Part shown: piece after piece, positions 1-12,600 of the stretch
How positions within the stretch are numbered: the stretch's first letter is position 1
Layout: each line of letters begins with the position of its first letter
Assembly: GCF_036898095.1 (NCBI RefSeq)
Contig: NC_090767.1
Location: 27,992,048 to 28,056,047 of the forward strand
DNA: 64,000 nt
Direction of reading: 5' to 3'
Source of the DNA: Palaemon carinicauda
Taxonomy: Eukaryota; Arthropoda; Malacostraca; Decapoda; Palaemonidae
The notes under the pieces: model-generated
The model's database searches: none
What the model was told of the DNA's origin: nothing
Seen by the model: the letters and a program-made list of their open reading frames with translations, nothing else
Position numbers and translations under genes: made by a program

Positions 1-810
1 CGAATTTCCTGGGATCATGACCTGCGGGTGTACTGTCAGGATCTGCTCTGCGAATAAAGTAGGTGATCTTCGCCTTTAATTGTTTGAGTGACAAGTCTGA
101 TCCTGAGGTTTCTCCTTTAAAGAGCTGTCCTCCACCAAAGTCTGAAGTTCTTCGAAGATAGACCTTTTACTCTCCACTGGACATAGAGAGACATCTTCCT
201 TCAGAGGGCAGATTCTCCAGGGACCCCACCTTTTAGTGGGTAGCTCGTTCTTGGCGAGAAACGTTGGATCAGGAAAGAGGGTAAGCTCGCCTGTTTCAGC
301 GAACTGTATTTGGCCCTCTTCTCTTGATAATGCCACAATTTCCCGGACTCGTGCTCCCGAGGCGAGAGCAAATAGGAAAATCACTTTTTGAGTCAAATCT
401 TGTCCAAACTTGAGGCAAAGTGGAGCACCTTGTCAAGAGACCAGGAGATAGGTCTCGGTGGGGGTGCGGGCCTGAGTCTAGCGCATACCTTTGGCAGCTT
501 GTTAAAGATGTCATCGGTCAGGTCTATCTGGAAGGCATATAGTAATGGTCTTGTCAAGGCCGATTTGCAGGTGGAAATCGTGTTGGCAGCCAGGCCTTGT
601 CCATGAAGGTGAATGAAGAAGGACAGACAAAAGTCTATAGAGATTTCTGTAGGATTTTTAGCCTTGACAAAGGACACCCACTTCTTCCAGGATGACTCGT
701 ATTGCCTTCTGGTGGATTTTGTTTTGTATTCCTCTTAGAAGTCCAAGCATTTCTTCGAGATCCCAAACCTCTTCTTGATGGCTAGGGAGAGAAAATCATG
801 AGATGAAGGT
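1..810 (-). pseudogene. DIRS tyrosine recombinase, copy A, broken and partial
   Basis: The core-binding part is read from about 734 to 393 and the catalytic part from 396 to 1. Compared with copy C there is a stop at about 735-737 (after 'KKCLDF'), a frame break near 393-396, and another near 175 after 'CPVES'. The first catalytic arginine region reads 'SGARVREIVALSRE'. The bases at 1-75 encode the HxxR box as 'GHDPRK' in a further frame. The nucleophilic tyrosine would lie beyond base 1. This enzyme family integrates the circular DNA form of DIRS elements. The family call is secure and the copy cannot be functional. Confidence 0.9.
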
Positions 811-811
811 C

Positions 812-2651
812 TCAAGTTTTCCATGATGAAGCGAAGACAGTCGACTTCTGACCTTGCTGGGAGAGAACTGGGTTCGGCAAGGGAATTAGCTTGCGTTGTA
901 ACTCCAGGATCAATAGAAACCAGTTTCTCCGGGGCCATTTGGGTGCCACTAGGGCTGCTGTTCCTTGGAAGGTTCTTAGCTTGATGAGGACTTTCAACAG
1001 AAGGTTGGGTGGAGGGAATAGGTAGATCTTGGACCTTCTGTTCCAATCCAGGGACATGGCGTCCACCGCCTCCGCTAGGGGGTCCTCGTATGGGGCCACG
1101 TAACGAGGAAGTTTCTTGTTGTCGCTCATTGCGAAGAGGTCGATTTGCAGTTCCGGGACTTGAAGGGAGATGAAGGAGAATGAGTCTGCATCTAGGGACC
1201 ATTCTGACTCTATCGGGGTTGTCCTGGATAGAGCATCCGCCGTCACGTTGCAGAATCCTTGTAGGTGAACTGCTGAGAGGTGCCATCTTTTCTTGTCCGC
1301 CAAGTGGAAGATGGGTAGCAACACTTGGTTGAGTTGGGGCGATCTTGAGCCCTGACGGTTGAGACATCTGACCACAACGTCGCTGTCCAGAGTTAGACGG
1401 ATGTGAACTGAGGGACTTGGAGACAGCCTCTTCAGAGTGAGAAGGACCGCCATGGCCTCCAAGATGTTGATGTGAAACGTCTTGAATAGGGGAGACCATG
1501 TTCCTTGAACTTGCCGTTGATGGGAGTGACCCCCCATCCTTCTAGCGATGCAACCGTGTGGATAACGACCGATGGAGGCGGTAGTTGGAGATGTACTACT
1601 CTTTTCAGGTTCTTTGCCTCCGACCATGGCTTTAAGAGTGAGTGAAGCTTGGTTGGCAGAGGTCTCTTGAGATCTCTTCGAGTGATTGATGCGTATCTTC
1701 TCCAGACTCCCGATGCATTCTTTGGCTGTGCTCGTAGCACTGGGTCTGTCATTGACGCGAACTGGAGGGAGCCGAGCACCCTTTCTTGTTGTCGTCTTGA
1801 AATCCTTTTGGATTTTAGGAGTCTCTTGACAGATCCCGCTATTTCCTTTCTTTTCTCCAGAGGGATGGAAAGGCGGTGTGACTGAAGGTTCCAATGGATT
1901 CCTAACCATTGGAACTTTTGAGCTGGAGAAAGTCGAGACTTTTTGGTGTTGATCTTAAAACCCAGATGTTCCAGGAACTGGGTCACCTTTCTGGAAGCTT
2001 GCAAGCATTCTTTTGAGGATGCGGCCCATACCAGCCAATTGTCCATGTAGGCCATCACCTGGAGCCTTGTAAGCGTAGCTGTTGGACAGTCGTTTCTGCG
2101 AGCTTCATGAAGATCCTTGGGGCTATGTTGAGTCCGAAGAGCATAGCTCTGAAAGCGTACTGCCTTCTTTGAAGCCTGAATTCTAGGTAGGAAGAGGCCT
2201 GGCGATTCATTGGAATGTGCCAGTAGGCATCCGCTAAGTCTATTGAGACTGTGTATGCCTTTGGAGGCAGCAGGGCTCTTATGTGCTGAAAAGTCAACAT
2301 TTTGAATTTGTTGTTCGCTATGAACTTGTTGAGAGGGGACAAGTCCAGAATGACTCTGAGTTTGCCGGAGTCTTTCTTGGGAACACAGAATAGTCTTCCT
2401 TGGAACCTAGTGGACTTTACCCTCTTGATCACCTTCTTGTTCAAGAGTTCCTGGACGTATTCTTCCAGGACGGTGGTGGAGTGTTGGAAGAATTGGTGGA
2501 AGGTTGGAGGTGGTGTTACCCAGCTCCACCCTAGTCCATTCTTGATGATGCTGTGAGCCCAAGGATCGAAGGTCCAACGATCCTCAAAGAGGCGGAGTCT
2601 TCCTCCCACCGGAAGCACTTCATTGCTTCTGGGGTCCCGAGGGTTTGCCAC
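812..2651 (-). pseudogene. DIRS reverse transcriptase / RNase H / methyltransferase-like ORF, copy A, broken
   Basis: RT starts at 2651 ('VLPVGGRLRLFEDRWTFD') and includes 'VSIDLADAYW', the first catalytic Asp region. A frame break near 2055 separates it from the second half, where the active site reads YMDN instead of the YLDD of copies B and C. A further frame shift near 1530 moves reading into the frame ending at 812. That last frame carries the RNase H region ('NILEAMAVLLTLKRL', 'CNVTADALSR') and the C-terminal domain with 'LFPPPNLL' and 'APKWPRRNW', which resembles the Dam-like methyltransferase domain of DIRS elements. The alternative frame 1499-735 is also open and matches the overlapping N-terminal part of the recombinase ORF in copy C. 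Confidence 0.9.
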
Positions 2652-4499
2652 CTCGGCCGCCTGCTCTCTTTCCTCCTCTCCCTCGGGATGGACGTCGAGA
2701 GGAGTCTTTGCAGGAGCCTATACCTTTGGGACGAAAGGTAGTAGACTGTCTTTCATAGGCTAGTGTGAAGACTGGTGACTGAGTCACCACAGGCTGGGGG
2801 ACCAGCTGAAATGTCTGTTGGGGCTGAGCCACCAACTGGGGAGCAGCGGAAGTTGGAAACTGGCTCTTAGCCTGCCGCTTCTGGGGTCTAGGCTTCTTCG
2901 TTTTCTTCTTAGGTTGGGGGCCCTCATCCTGAGAAGATTGCCTCTTCTTAGACATGCCCCACCTGTGGAGAAGGTTCCTATTCTCCATGGCGGCTCTGTT
3001 GACGATCTTTCCACAAAATGTTGGAGGAAATCAATTTCCGGGGTTCGTGTTTAACCGTGGCATCCACAAACACGAATTCTCTGAAGGCTTTCCGGGCCCT
3101 AATGAAGCTAGAGAAGTCCTTCACCGGGTGACGAGATGGGTCTTAGCCAAGACCATGTAAAAGCATAGGGTCAGTGTGTCCCCGGCCATCGTCTCCATTT
3201 GGACCTGAAGAGAGAGAGAGGCAGCCAGCCTCTCCTTCATGTCCTGCTCCCGACGCAGAAGGTACTCGGAGAGCTTGGGGAGGTTCTCGTTGAACTGCCG
3301 TCCAGCGATGTCAGCCTCCAACTTTCCCATGGAGAAAGTTAACTGGATGTCTTTCCAGTTCTTGTCGTCGGGAGGTAGGGCGAGGGAGAGGGGCCTACAT
3401 TCTTCTAGTGTAGGGCAGGGTTTCCCTTCCTCCACCACCTTCAACACTGCCAACAGGGATTTGTCGGCAAGAAAGGACGGGTGTTTCTTGCTTAAGGCTG
3501 GCACCTTGGAGTTGGTGTAGCCCTTACTCTTGAGGCAGCCGGCCAGAAGAGATTGAGCCTCTGAGTGGTCGAAGATGATGACCTCCTTAGGCTCGGTTTC
3601 CTCCTTGGAAACTGGCTCGGACTTAAGAAGGATGTAACAGTCCGGATATGCTTCGAAACTAGGCGAAAACTCCACCTCTTCAAGGGGGACGGCGCCTAAC
3701 TTATCGTTGATGAAGATGCGTCCACTCGTGATCGGCATGTGTTCTGCATGCCTCCATGGGTTGGTCACTGAGCAAGGAGGAAGCTCCTTAACGGTGAGCT
3801 TCCTCGGGGTCTGTTTCGAAAGATGAACGATCTCCCTCTTAAAGTCTTCGTCCCTCTGGTGAAGCCTTTCGTCCAGGAGTGCCACCAAGGCCTGGAGGTT
3901 ATCCTGGGTGTCCACTTTCGCTGGTACAGGAGAGGAAGAAGTAGAGGGGACAGGTTACGAAATTGCAACGGAAGAAACAGAGGGGGCACGGGCGCCATCA
4001 CCCTCAGAGTCAGGAGCCTCCGTATGCTCCTCCTCTTCTCGATCCTCGGCCATCAGGGTCCTTTCGGTGGTGTCCGACACTTCCGACATCCGTTCCACCT
4101 CATCAAGATGGAAGTCTCGAAGTGCGTCCGATTCGTCTGGTTCAACCGTCAGCTGGACGCGGGGAATCTCTGGTTTAGGGATAACAGCATCCGCAGATGC
4201 CTTGGGAAAGAGCAGCGCTCTCATCTTCTCATTAGGGAGATAGGGCCCCGTGGCTTTCTTCTGGAAACCACGCACCCATTTGCGTAGTTTCTCCCGAGCG
4301 TTGTCCCAGGCCTCCGCAGATAGAGGGTCCTCGAACGCTTCATGGAGCAGGTCTTTGCATACCGTGCAAACCTGTGGGTCCCAATACGAGGAGTTCCTTG
4401 GGCAACGGAACAGCTGGCGTGGGTTCAGCACGCCAGGTGGCCATAAAAGTCTGGGCGCCGAACGCTGCAGAAGGCGCTCTCACACCGAATGTACTCCTC
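2620..4499 (-). pseudogene. gag: DIRS Gag, copy A, in three broken pieces
   Basis: Three ORFs, 4431-3955, 3915-3121 and 2988-2620, align in order with the 649-residue Gag of copy C. The first follows a Cys/His cluster ('CESAFCSV', then 'GHLAC') encoded directly after the acceptor-like site at 4500-4501. It carries the 'REKLRKWVRGFQ' segment and an acidic Ser/Glu-rich linker. The second contains 'NPWRHAEHMPITSGRIF' and 'SFEAYPDCYILL', the best conserved Gag core. The third is basic and ends in an Arg/Gly-rich tail (RRPSRGRGGK), probably for nucleic acid binding. Stops and frameshifts between the pieces make this a pseudogene. Confidence 0.85.
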
Positions 4500-4530
4500 C
4501 TGTAAAGAAGAAAGGTGTACATGAGTCTAC
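4500..4530 (-). other. Splice-acceptor-like site before gag, copy A
   Basis: On the minus strand a pyrimidine-rich run (CTTTCTTCTTTACAG) is followed by GAGGAGTAC, the first codons of the conserved Gag frame. The same arrangement stands at the same place in copies B, C, D and G. It fits a 3' splice site (polypyrimidine tract plus CAG|G). No RNA evidence is available here. Confidence 0.55.
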
Positions 4531-6865
4531 AGAAGTCTATATCATTGACTTAAAGTAATCTTAGATTAGTCATAAAGTAATTTTACTTATAATATAAGAC
4601 TCCTTTCTAAGTGTAAGCTTAGGATAGATAAGCTGGAAATGAAGCAGAAAAGACACATACTTGTGCATCCCGCCCAGCCAATTGCCGTGACCCCATATCA
4701 TATCTAATTCTAAGGGCTCCTTAAGAGCACCTTAAGAGGGGGGGGGAAGGAAAATCCACAAGGGATAAACATAGCTTAGACTTCCTTCAGAGTATTAGTA
4801 ATGGTGAGAGGGGGAGCTGAGTTCATTCAGCATAGAGAGAAAGGGGGAGAAATTATTCTCCCCGATTCAGGTAGGTCCCGGCTAGGGACTGTGCATGGAT
4901 GTACAGAGTATGCTAGAAGAATTTACTGCACAACTATACACCATAGTTTTCTGACTAGGGTATGTACTATACCGTAGATGTACTGGCTACTGTATAGATA
5001 CTGCCGGCAGCAAGCCGGCAGGGTAGAGGTGACAGTCCACTGGAATAGAATGATTAGGTGGTGCCGGCAGCGTGACGGCAAGCCGAAAGCGCGCCGGGCG
5101 CCGGCAAATCTCCATCAAGGGGGAACCCTTCCCAGCCATCAGTCTATGTGGCAGAGAAAGGGTGAAACATAGGGATGATGGCAGATCGCTGGCAAGTCGG
5201 CGGCCCCCGACAGTTGACAAGCAACCGGCATAGGTACTCAAACCCTGACATCAATCAATGAGACAGAGAGGATACCGGGGCTAAGCTGACGGCTGTTGCG
5301 GGCAGGGTAGTGTGGCAGTGGACTGGCACTGATAGATACAGAGACAGCATGGAAGGAGAGGGAGGGAAGGGCAGTAGCTCACTACCCATACCCCACCTTC
5401 TTCCTGAAGGAGTGTTCAAATGGAAGGGAGAGGATGGCACCCTTTCATCTAGCCGCAACAGAGCCGGCAGTCGGCTAGAATTGCGGGTGGCGGCCCAAGG
5501 GAGGAACGAAGAACACTCTAAGATAGAGAGGTCTTCCGCCGGCAGACCGAGCTGTCGTATGCTATCCCATAGTTCGACTATATGCGGGAAGCCGCTAACC
5601 AACAAGAGGACCGGGCCAACCCCACAACCCGCCGGCACACGGCCGAGTTGTAGGATGGTGGACAGAGGTGTAATGGCTAGGCCATCACTAAAGGACAGAG
5701 GGGGAGGGGTGAGGGTCCTAAGGAGGAATGTAGGGGAAGGCTTCAGCACCCACCGACACCCCAGAGGAGATTCTGTTCCAGTACCAACACTATCCCAGGT
5801 GTAGGGAGAATTCGATCTCCAGCCTATGGTAGGTTAGGACATTGAAGGAAAAGCGATACTCTACCGTCCTAAACTATAAGGAAACAAAATCCAATGGCCT
5901 GCCTAACCAAGGGACAAGTCCCAGGACCAGGGAAGGCAGGTGTAGGACAAGTCGCTAGGCCACAGGGAGGAAGGGTCGTAACCCTACCAGGTGTGGACTA
6001 GGGGGAAAGGTAGAGCCCGCCCACCTTTGCCGACCAGCAGAGATCATTCACCTAATGGGGTAGCTGGGGGCAAATGACTAGTACTCTGAGGTTCTGTCAC
6101 AAACTCAAAGCTCATGCACTATGGCTAGGAGTGGGGAAAGAAAATCCTAGCCTAACCTCACTTGAATACGATTCAAGATAAGTAGGGCTAGGACGTAGCC
6201 TAGCTACCTCAAAGAGAGGAGGTTACCTTGGTAAGGTAACAGGGGAGTAAGAAAGTATACAAAAGCCCTAGCGTTAAGTTAGGGGCAAGGGAGTTGACTT
6301 CCAAGATCATCGAAACCCCTTGTATACTTCCTAGAAGGCCAAAATATGTGCAATCACTGAATCTTATATGTATAAATGCCTAACATATTCATTTCAGAAT
6401 ATAACACTAGGAACACTTATTATATCATGCATGAAAGTAAACGAAAAGCAGCTAGGCTATCGAGCCTAGGGGCAAGGCTAGTACTCTAGCATACGAATTC
6501 GGCTACCTACACTTGCCGAATATGAATACTGTCAGCATAATATAACTAATTCTTAGCAATGAACACTAAATAACTAATGCTGATAATTAGTTATAAGACC
6601 GAGAGGTTGTTCAGGCTAAGTTAATAAAGCATGCGAAGCGAACAACAGCATCGGCGTCATGATGCCTCCGGTCAAGGCACAGCTCTGCCACAAAACATGG
6701 TAATTTAAGATAAAAGGGCGTTACTTGACGTCCAGAGCTGATTTATACAATACAAGAATATGGTACTTAACTTTCCAGAAGAAGGCGAGGCAGAAGATTG
6801 CGACAAGATGAAAATACAAGAGAATAACTAGGAAAAACCACCTGTTCATAAACGCTACGTAAGAA
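4504..6865 (-). other. Leader (5' untranslated region / possible intron) of DIRS copy A
   Basis: About 2.3 kb without a supported coding sequence lies between the terminal repeat and gag. It is homologous to the leaders of copies B, C, D and G. It is dotted with GCCGGCAG/CTGCCGGC motifs (about 5000-5640) and tracts rich in 'ctaggttagg'. At 6806-6750 it contains the short region that in other copies reads MSQSSASPSSGK, but here the ATG is TTG. Open frames at 5255-5804 on both strands are GC-rich shadows and show no protein similarity. Confidence 0.7.
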
Positions 6866-7279
6866 GGAATGAGGATGGCGCGCAACGGTGAAGTCAACCA
6901 AGATGGCGGCCAACATGGCTGTGGTTGTGACGTCATCCGAGTACCGTTACAGTAACGGAGGAGGAGAACTTCATAACGGCTCCTCCCATAACTTGCCACC
7001 AGCTTCCCCCTCGAAGCGTAAACGCTATGTGGGGTGCAGATAGCTATGTGGCGTGTCAAGCATACGTCCCCTGTTATTATACGATATCCTAAAGGGAAAC
7101 CTTATGGGTACTCGCACCAGAAGTTAGAATTCTGTGAAACCTTTAGTTTAATTCTCTGGGAATATCTACTGTAGTCATATATACCCTTAGGAAGCTACTG
7201 TAGGAACCTTCTATCAAGACGACATGGGTATCTCACCCAAAAATAGATTTTTCGCTTCGCTCAAAATCCGTTTCTTTGG
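6866..7279 (-). repeat. Terminal inverted repeat of DIRS copy A (element 5' end)
   Basis: This stretch is homologous to the right-hand repeats at 36882-37277 and 42950-43338. Shared blocks are 'gcagatagctatgtggcgtg', 'cagaagttagaattctgtg' and 'ttctctgggaatatct'. It ends 'ctcaaaatccgtttctttgg' at about 7279. The ORF at 6721-7059 is a by-product of this repeat and is not supported as a gene. Confidence 0.8.
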
Positions 7280-9000
7280 CGAACAATCAGCTAGGAGACA
7301 CACACAACTGCATAAAATAAAATTAGTGTTAATCACACTTCATTAGTCTACTTTAAAAAACCAAGTAGAAGTTTTACACAAAGTTGTTTGAGTGATGGTC
7401 TTGAAAAGCAGAGTAAATACGCGACTTGGTTTCGTTGCAGTGACTCTAACCCGACTGACTATTGGGCGTGGCACATCGCCGGTCTTGCCATATGGCATCC
7501 TTGGGAAGATGCCACAGGTCTTATGCGAATCTAGGGAATAGTTTGCTTGTCTCCAACCGGATGCTTATCCGGAAGGCCTTCGTCTCCCAGCTGTTGCTCT
7601 CCCAAGCAGTCTGTAAGAACAATGAGGTGACAGAAAAAAACCCTTTGTCTTCAGATTGACATGGAGACAGAATCCTGTCGCCGTTGGAAGCTGAGATAGC
7701 ATACATTCCCAAAACAAACTAGCGGGCTGAGGTAAATCACATGACCTCCAACAGAGGTTTCAATCGATGTCTACGTGAAAAATCCCCCCTTACCAAGTTA
7801 CAGTTATTCCTGGAACTGTGATAAATTCGAAAAAAAAAATCACGTCAAATTTACCTTAAATTCAAACCCCAACATTACTGGTCAGCCGCAGTTCGCTACG
7901 GGTGCAAAAAATCTCAACTTCTCAAAAAAAAAAAAAAACTCAAACAGCAACAAACTACAAAATCTGAACAAAGCAAGTTCACATATTTCATAAGAGTAGT
8001 TGTGCTGTCTAATTATGAGTAAAATAGGAACTATAACACAAGATATATAATGTGATTAAATGAAACCAAAAAACAAACTCAAAAAGATAACATACTCAAA
8101 AAGATTATATACTAAAAAAAAAGAAAAAGAACAAAAATGGCAGTAAATAACTCTGAAAACCAATACACATGAGTAAATATGAATAAACAAATTACTGAAA
8201 AAGGTTACATAGGTTTAAATAAAAAAATTATGACAAGTGATTCCGAGAACAATGCATATCTAGACAACTTTAGGCAAGCAAGAACTAAGAACATAAAATA
8301 TCCAAAGGTTACACATTAGCAACTGAAATCCAAAGATTTCCTTGAGTAAAACAAATCATACGAAAAAAAAAATAAAATACTCCACTTAGGATTTTAATCC
8401 TCAGGTGCGCCTAAGCGACAACTTTGCTACTCTTAGATCACAGGGGAGGCGTTACATGGTTCAGTCTCACTCTCCGCCCTTGATTCTGTAATTAGAGACA
8501 TGGTATAATAACAGTTGACAAAAAATCACAGTACAGAAAACCCAACCATTCACTAGGGAAAAGAAAAATATATATAGATCCACAGAGACCTCATAAGTAA
8601 AAAGAGATACATATCATACAAAAATCCCAAAGGTAAAATGAAACATACAGGATGGCCATCACATATAAAGGAAAAAATCACCAGAAAAATCATCAATCAT
8701 AATATTCTCATATAGCTATATCACACTAGCAAAGTGTTTAGAAACCAAAGTACTAGTAGATAAAAACACAACACATCTTTGTGCGCAATCAACCTACAGG
8801 TGATACCTCCTGGGTTGTTGCGTCTTCAAACCGTTCCTGTGACTGTACGTTCATCCGTACACCTGACGGCTCATTTGGACACACCGGAACCCCACCATGT
8901 GTAGGAATTTTCCCTCGACCTTCGCCGGTGTGAGACACCTGGCTGGCGGTCCTCCTTGGAACTTGTGTTTCTACAGCCAAAGTTTCCCTTACCAGCAGGG
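7280..9000. other. AT-rich stretch without a recognisable gene
   Basis: Between the end of DIRS copy A and the env-like fragment the DNA is AT-rich, with A-runs at about 7830, 7925 and 8118. ORFs here stay below 75 codons and have low-complexity Asn/Lys composition or no recognisable motif. Part of it may be the 3' region and LTR of the element that carried the env fragment to its right, but I found no paired repeat. I see no tRNA-like or promoter element I can support. Confidence 0.5.
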
Positions 9001-9059
9001 GATCTGTCAGCATGACTGCTCCGACTCCCTCTATTCTCCGCCATCAGAGACAGGCAGGA

Positions 9060-10077
9060 CCACACACTATTGGCCTACGACATATATCCAGTCCTCACAG
9101 GACGGCAAGAAACACACATATACTAGCTAAATAAAATCCTAGCTCAAAGTTCTATGTGAGATTTTTAAATCCACAAATTGTTCGAAAAAAGGGAGGTGAT
9201 CTAAGGATATGGTTCCGAGTATAGTCAGATTAAGATGAACTAACATGTAAGACACATTCACACCTGGCAAGATGACAGAAGCATTCAACACAGAAGTGTC
9301 CCTAACTGTCACTCGTTCACTCTTTCTTCTCCTTTGGCCAGGTAGACAATACCCGTCCCCTTGAACAGAACACCTGTCCTGATGAGTCACACATCACCTT
9401 GTACTTTAATTCATGTCTCACAGACACAATCCAACGATGTCCTAAATTAATATTTCCCTTTCAAAGTCAACCTTTACCTCGAACCTACAACTATGCACAA
9501 AGCTAGGCTCTTCCAGGTACACATCCAACAAACAGACACGCGCGGCAGGCGCAAAAAGTGCATACACAGGTTCAAACAACACATGTGCTTTCCCTATCCC
9601 GCACCTATCTAAATTAGGCAAAGTCACAGCGCAAGTGTCTCTCTGGTTCACAGCAAAATATGGCAGATCAACCGATATCCGAGGTGCGAATTCCTCTGTT
9701 CTGGTCAGTGTCCACAGTGACTTTACTTCAAACAAACAAAATCTGAATCTTCATTTTTGTCAGGTATCTCTACGGAAAAATAAAACTTGCCCTGTAACTT
9801 AGTAACACTCACGGATGACATTCGATAGAGTTCCGCTAAATTATTCTCTAGAGGAGGAATAAACATTAGCACTGCCTCATGAATTTTCTTAATTATTCCC
9901 AAAAATTCCCTGGGGGGTAAAATGTCGGATGTGATTTCCCCCATTTTTGACACTTGTTGAATCTGGTTGGCCACGTTCTCTAAGTGTAGAGTTAGCTCAC
10001 TAGCTACAAAAGCTAAATGTGTAGCGCTTTCTACATAAGTCACATCATTGGAGTTGTTGTAACTTCTCCCCGAAATC

Positions 10078-10079
<2 letters not shown>
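9060..10079 (-). pseudogene. env: F-like envelope (env) gene remnant, C-terminal part, with frameshifts
   Basis: Three consecutive minus-strand pieces (10079-9723, 9735-9442 and 9390-9139) read as one protein broken by frame changes. The first has '[14 protein letters not shown]' followed by 'LYRMSSVSV' and '[10 protein letters not shown]', the pattern seen in F-like envelope proteins of gypsy-type elements before the Cys-rich part. The second and third have spaced cysteines and several N-x-S/T sites. A hydrophobic run (GFYLASICVFLAVL) near 9120-9080 in another frame may be the membrane anchor. No pol is adjacent, because the TA microsatellite at 10081 cuts the upstream side. The family call rests on pattern rather than a database match. 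The fragment differs clearly from the env at 19462-21124. Confidence 0.5.
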
Positions 10080-11076
<997 letters not shown>

Positions 11077-11079
11077 AGA

Positions 11080-12600
11080 CTAACGAGGCCGATCTGCAGT
11101 TCTGGGACTTCTTGGGAGATAAAGGACAATGAGTCTGGGTCTAGGGACCATTCTGACTCTATCAGGGCTGTCCTGGATAGAGCATCCGCCGTTACGTTGC
11201 AGAATCCTTGTAGGTGAACTTCTGAGAGGTGCCATCTTTTCCTCTCCGCCAGGCGGAAGATGGGCAACAACACTAGGTCGATTTGGGGCGATCTTGAGCC
11301 CTGACGATTGAGACATCTGACCACTTCATCGCTGTCCAGGGTCAGTCGTATGTGGACTGAGGGACGTGGGGACAGCCTGTTCAGGGTGAGAAGGACTGCC
11401 ATGGGCTCCAAGATGTTGATGTGGAACGTCTCGAATAGGGGAGACTATGTTCCTTGAACTTGACGTTGATGGGAGTGACCACCCCCATCCTTTTAGCGAT
11501 GCGTCCATATGGATGACGACCAAGGGTGGAGGTAATTGAAGAGGTACCATCTTTTTTAGATTCTTTGCCTCCGACCATGGCTTGAGGAGTGATCGTAGCC
11601 GAGTCGGCAGAGGTCTTTTGAGAGCTCTTCGAGCGTTAGATGTGTATCTTCTCCAGACTCCCGATGCATCTTTTAGCTGTGCTCTTAGCCTGGGTCTGTC
11701 ACTGAAGCATACTCTAGGGAACCGAGCACCCGTTCCTCTTGTCAACTTGAAATCTGTTTGGATTTGAGAAGTCTCTTGACAGATCTTGCTATTTCCTTTC
11801 TCTTCTTCAGTGGAATGGAAAGACTGTGTGACTGGAGGTCCCAATGGATGCCTAGCCATTGGAACTTCTGAGCTGGAGAAAGTCGAGACTTTTTGGTGTT
11901 TATCTTGAAGCCCAAATGTTCCAAGAATTGGATTACCTTTGTGGAAGCTTACAGACATTCTTTTTCTAATGCTGCCCACACCAGCCAATCATCCAGGTAA
12001 GCCATCACCTGGACGCCTTGTAAGTGTAGTTGTTGAACGATTGTCTCTACGAGCTTCGCGAAGATCCTTGGGGATATGTTTAGCCCGAAGGGCATGGCTC
12101 TGAAGGCGTACTGTCTTCTTTGAAGCCTGAATCCTAGGTAGGAGGAGGTTTGGCAATTCATTGGAATGTACCAGTAGGCGTCCGCCGTGTCTATCGAGAC
12201 TGTATATGCTTTTTGAGGCAGTAGGGCTCTTATGTGCTGAAGAGTCAGCATTTTGAACTTGTCGTTCATGATGAACTTGTTGAGAGGGGACAAGTCCAGA
12301 ATGACTCTGAGTTTATCGGAGTCCTTCTTGGGAACACACAAACGTCTACATTGGAACCTGATGGACTTTACCCTTTTGATCACCTTCTTGTTCAAGAGTT
12401 CTTGGACGTATTCTTCCAGAACGGGGGTGGAGTGTTGGAAGAATCGGTGGAAAACTGGTGGTGGAGTGTCCCAGCTCCAGCCTAGTCCGTTCTTGATGAT
12501 GCTGTGAGCCTAGGGATCGAAGGTCCAACGATTCTGGAAGAGGCAGTCTCCCTCCCACCGGAAGCATCTCATTGCTTCTGGTTACCGGAGGGTTCACCTC
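11080..12600 (-). pseudogene. DIRS RT / RNase H, copy B, broken and 3' truncated
   Basis: The RT piece 12395-11949 keeps 'LRVILDLSPLNKFI', 'AFRAMPFGLNISPRIF' and an intact YLDD box ('AYLDDWLVW'). A stop follows 'EKECL', and RT thumb-like sequence resumes at 11924-11742 ('LGFKINTKKSRLSPAQKF'). RNase H is read at 11411-11080 in the right frame ('CNVTADALSRTALIESEW') and then runs into the TA repeat. The overlapping frame 11988-11326 corresponds to the alternative frame that in copy C belongs to the recombinase ORF. Several stops make it a pseudogene. Confidence 0.88.

Larger units (their letters stand above)
1..7279 (-). mobile_element. DIRS1-like retrotransposon copy A (3' end cut by window)
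   Basis: On the minus strand this holds, in element order, a terminal repeat (about 6866-7279), a long leader (4504-6865), gag pieces (2620-4499), RT/RNase H (812-2651) and tyrosine recombinase (1-810). Order and protein similarity match copy C at 28221-37277. All ORFs carry stops or frameshifts, so the copy is dead. The element's 5' end, here on the right, is the long end form that reads through 'ctatctcacccaaaaatag' to a T-rich terminus near 7279. In copy C that form is found at the 3' end. The 3' terminal repeat and the recombinase tyrosine lie outside the window. Confidence 0.9.

Noticed and set aside
1649..1885. Plus-strand ORFs opposite RT/RNase H (also 34618-34842, 33847-34176 and similar)
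   Set aside because: Shadows of the real minus- or plus-strand DIRS genes.
5255..5804. 164-codon ORFs on both strands in the copy A leader
   Set aside because: GC-rich leader sequence open on both strands by composition; no motif and no conservation in other leaders.
6721..7059. 112-codon minus-strand ORF
   Set aside because: Spans a DIRS terminal repeat and leader start; other copies do not keep it open.
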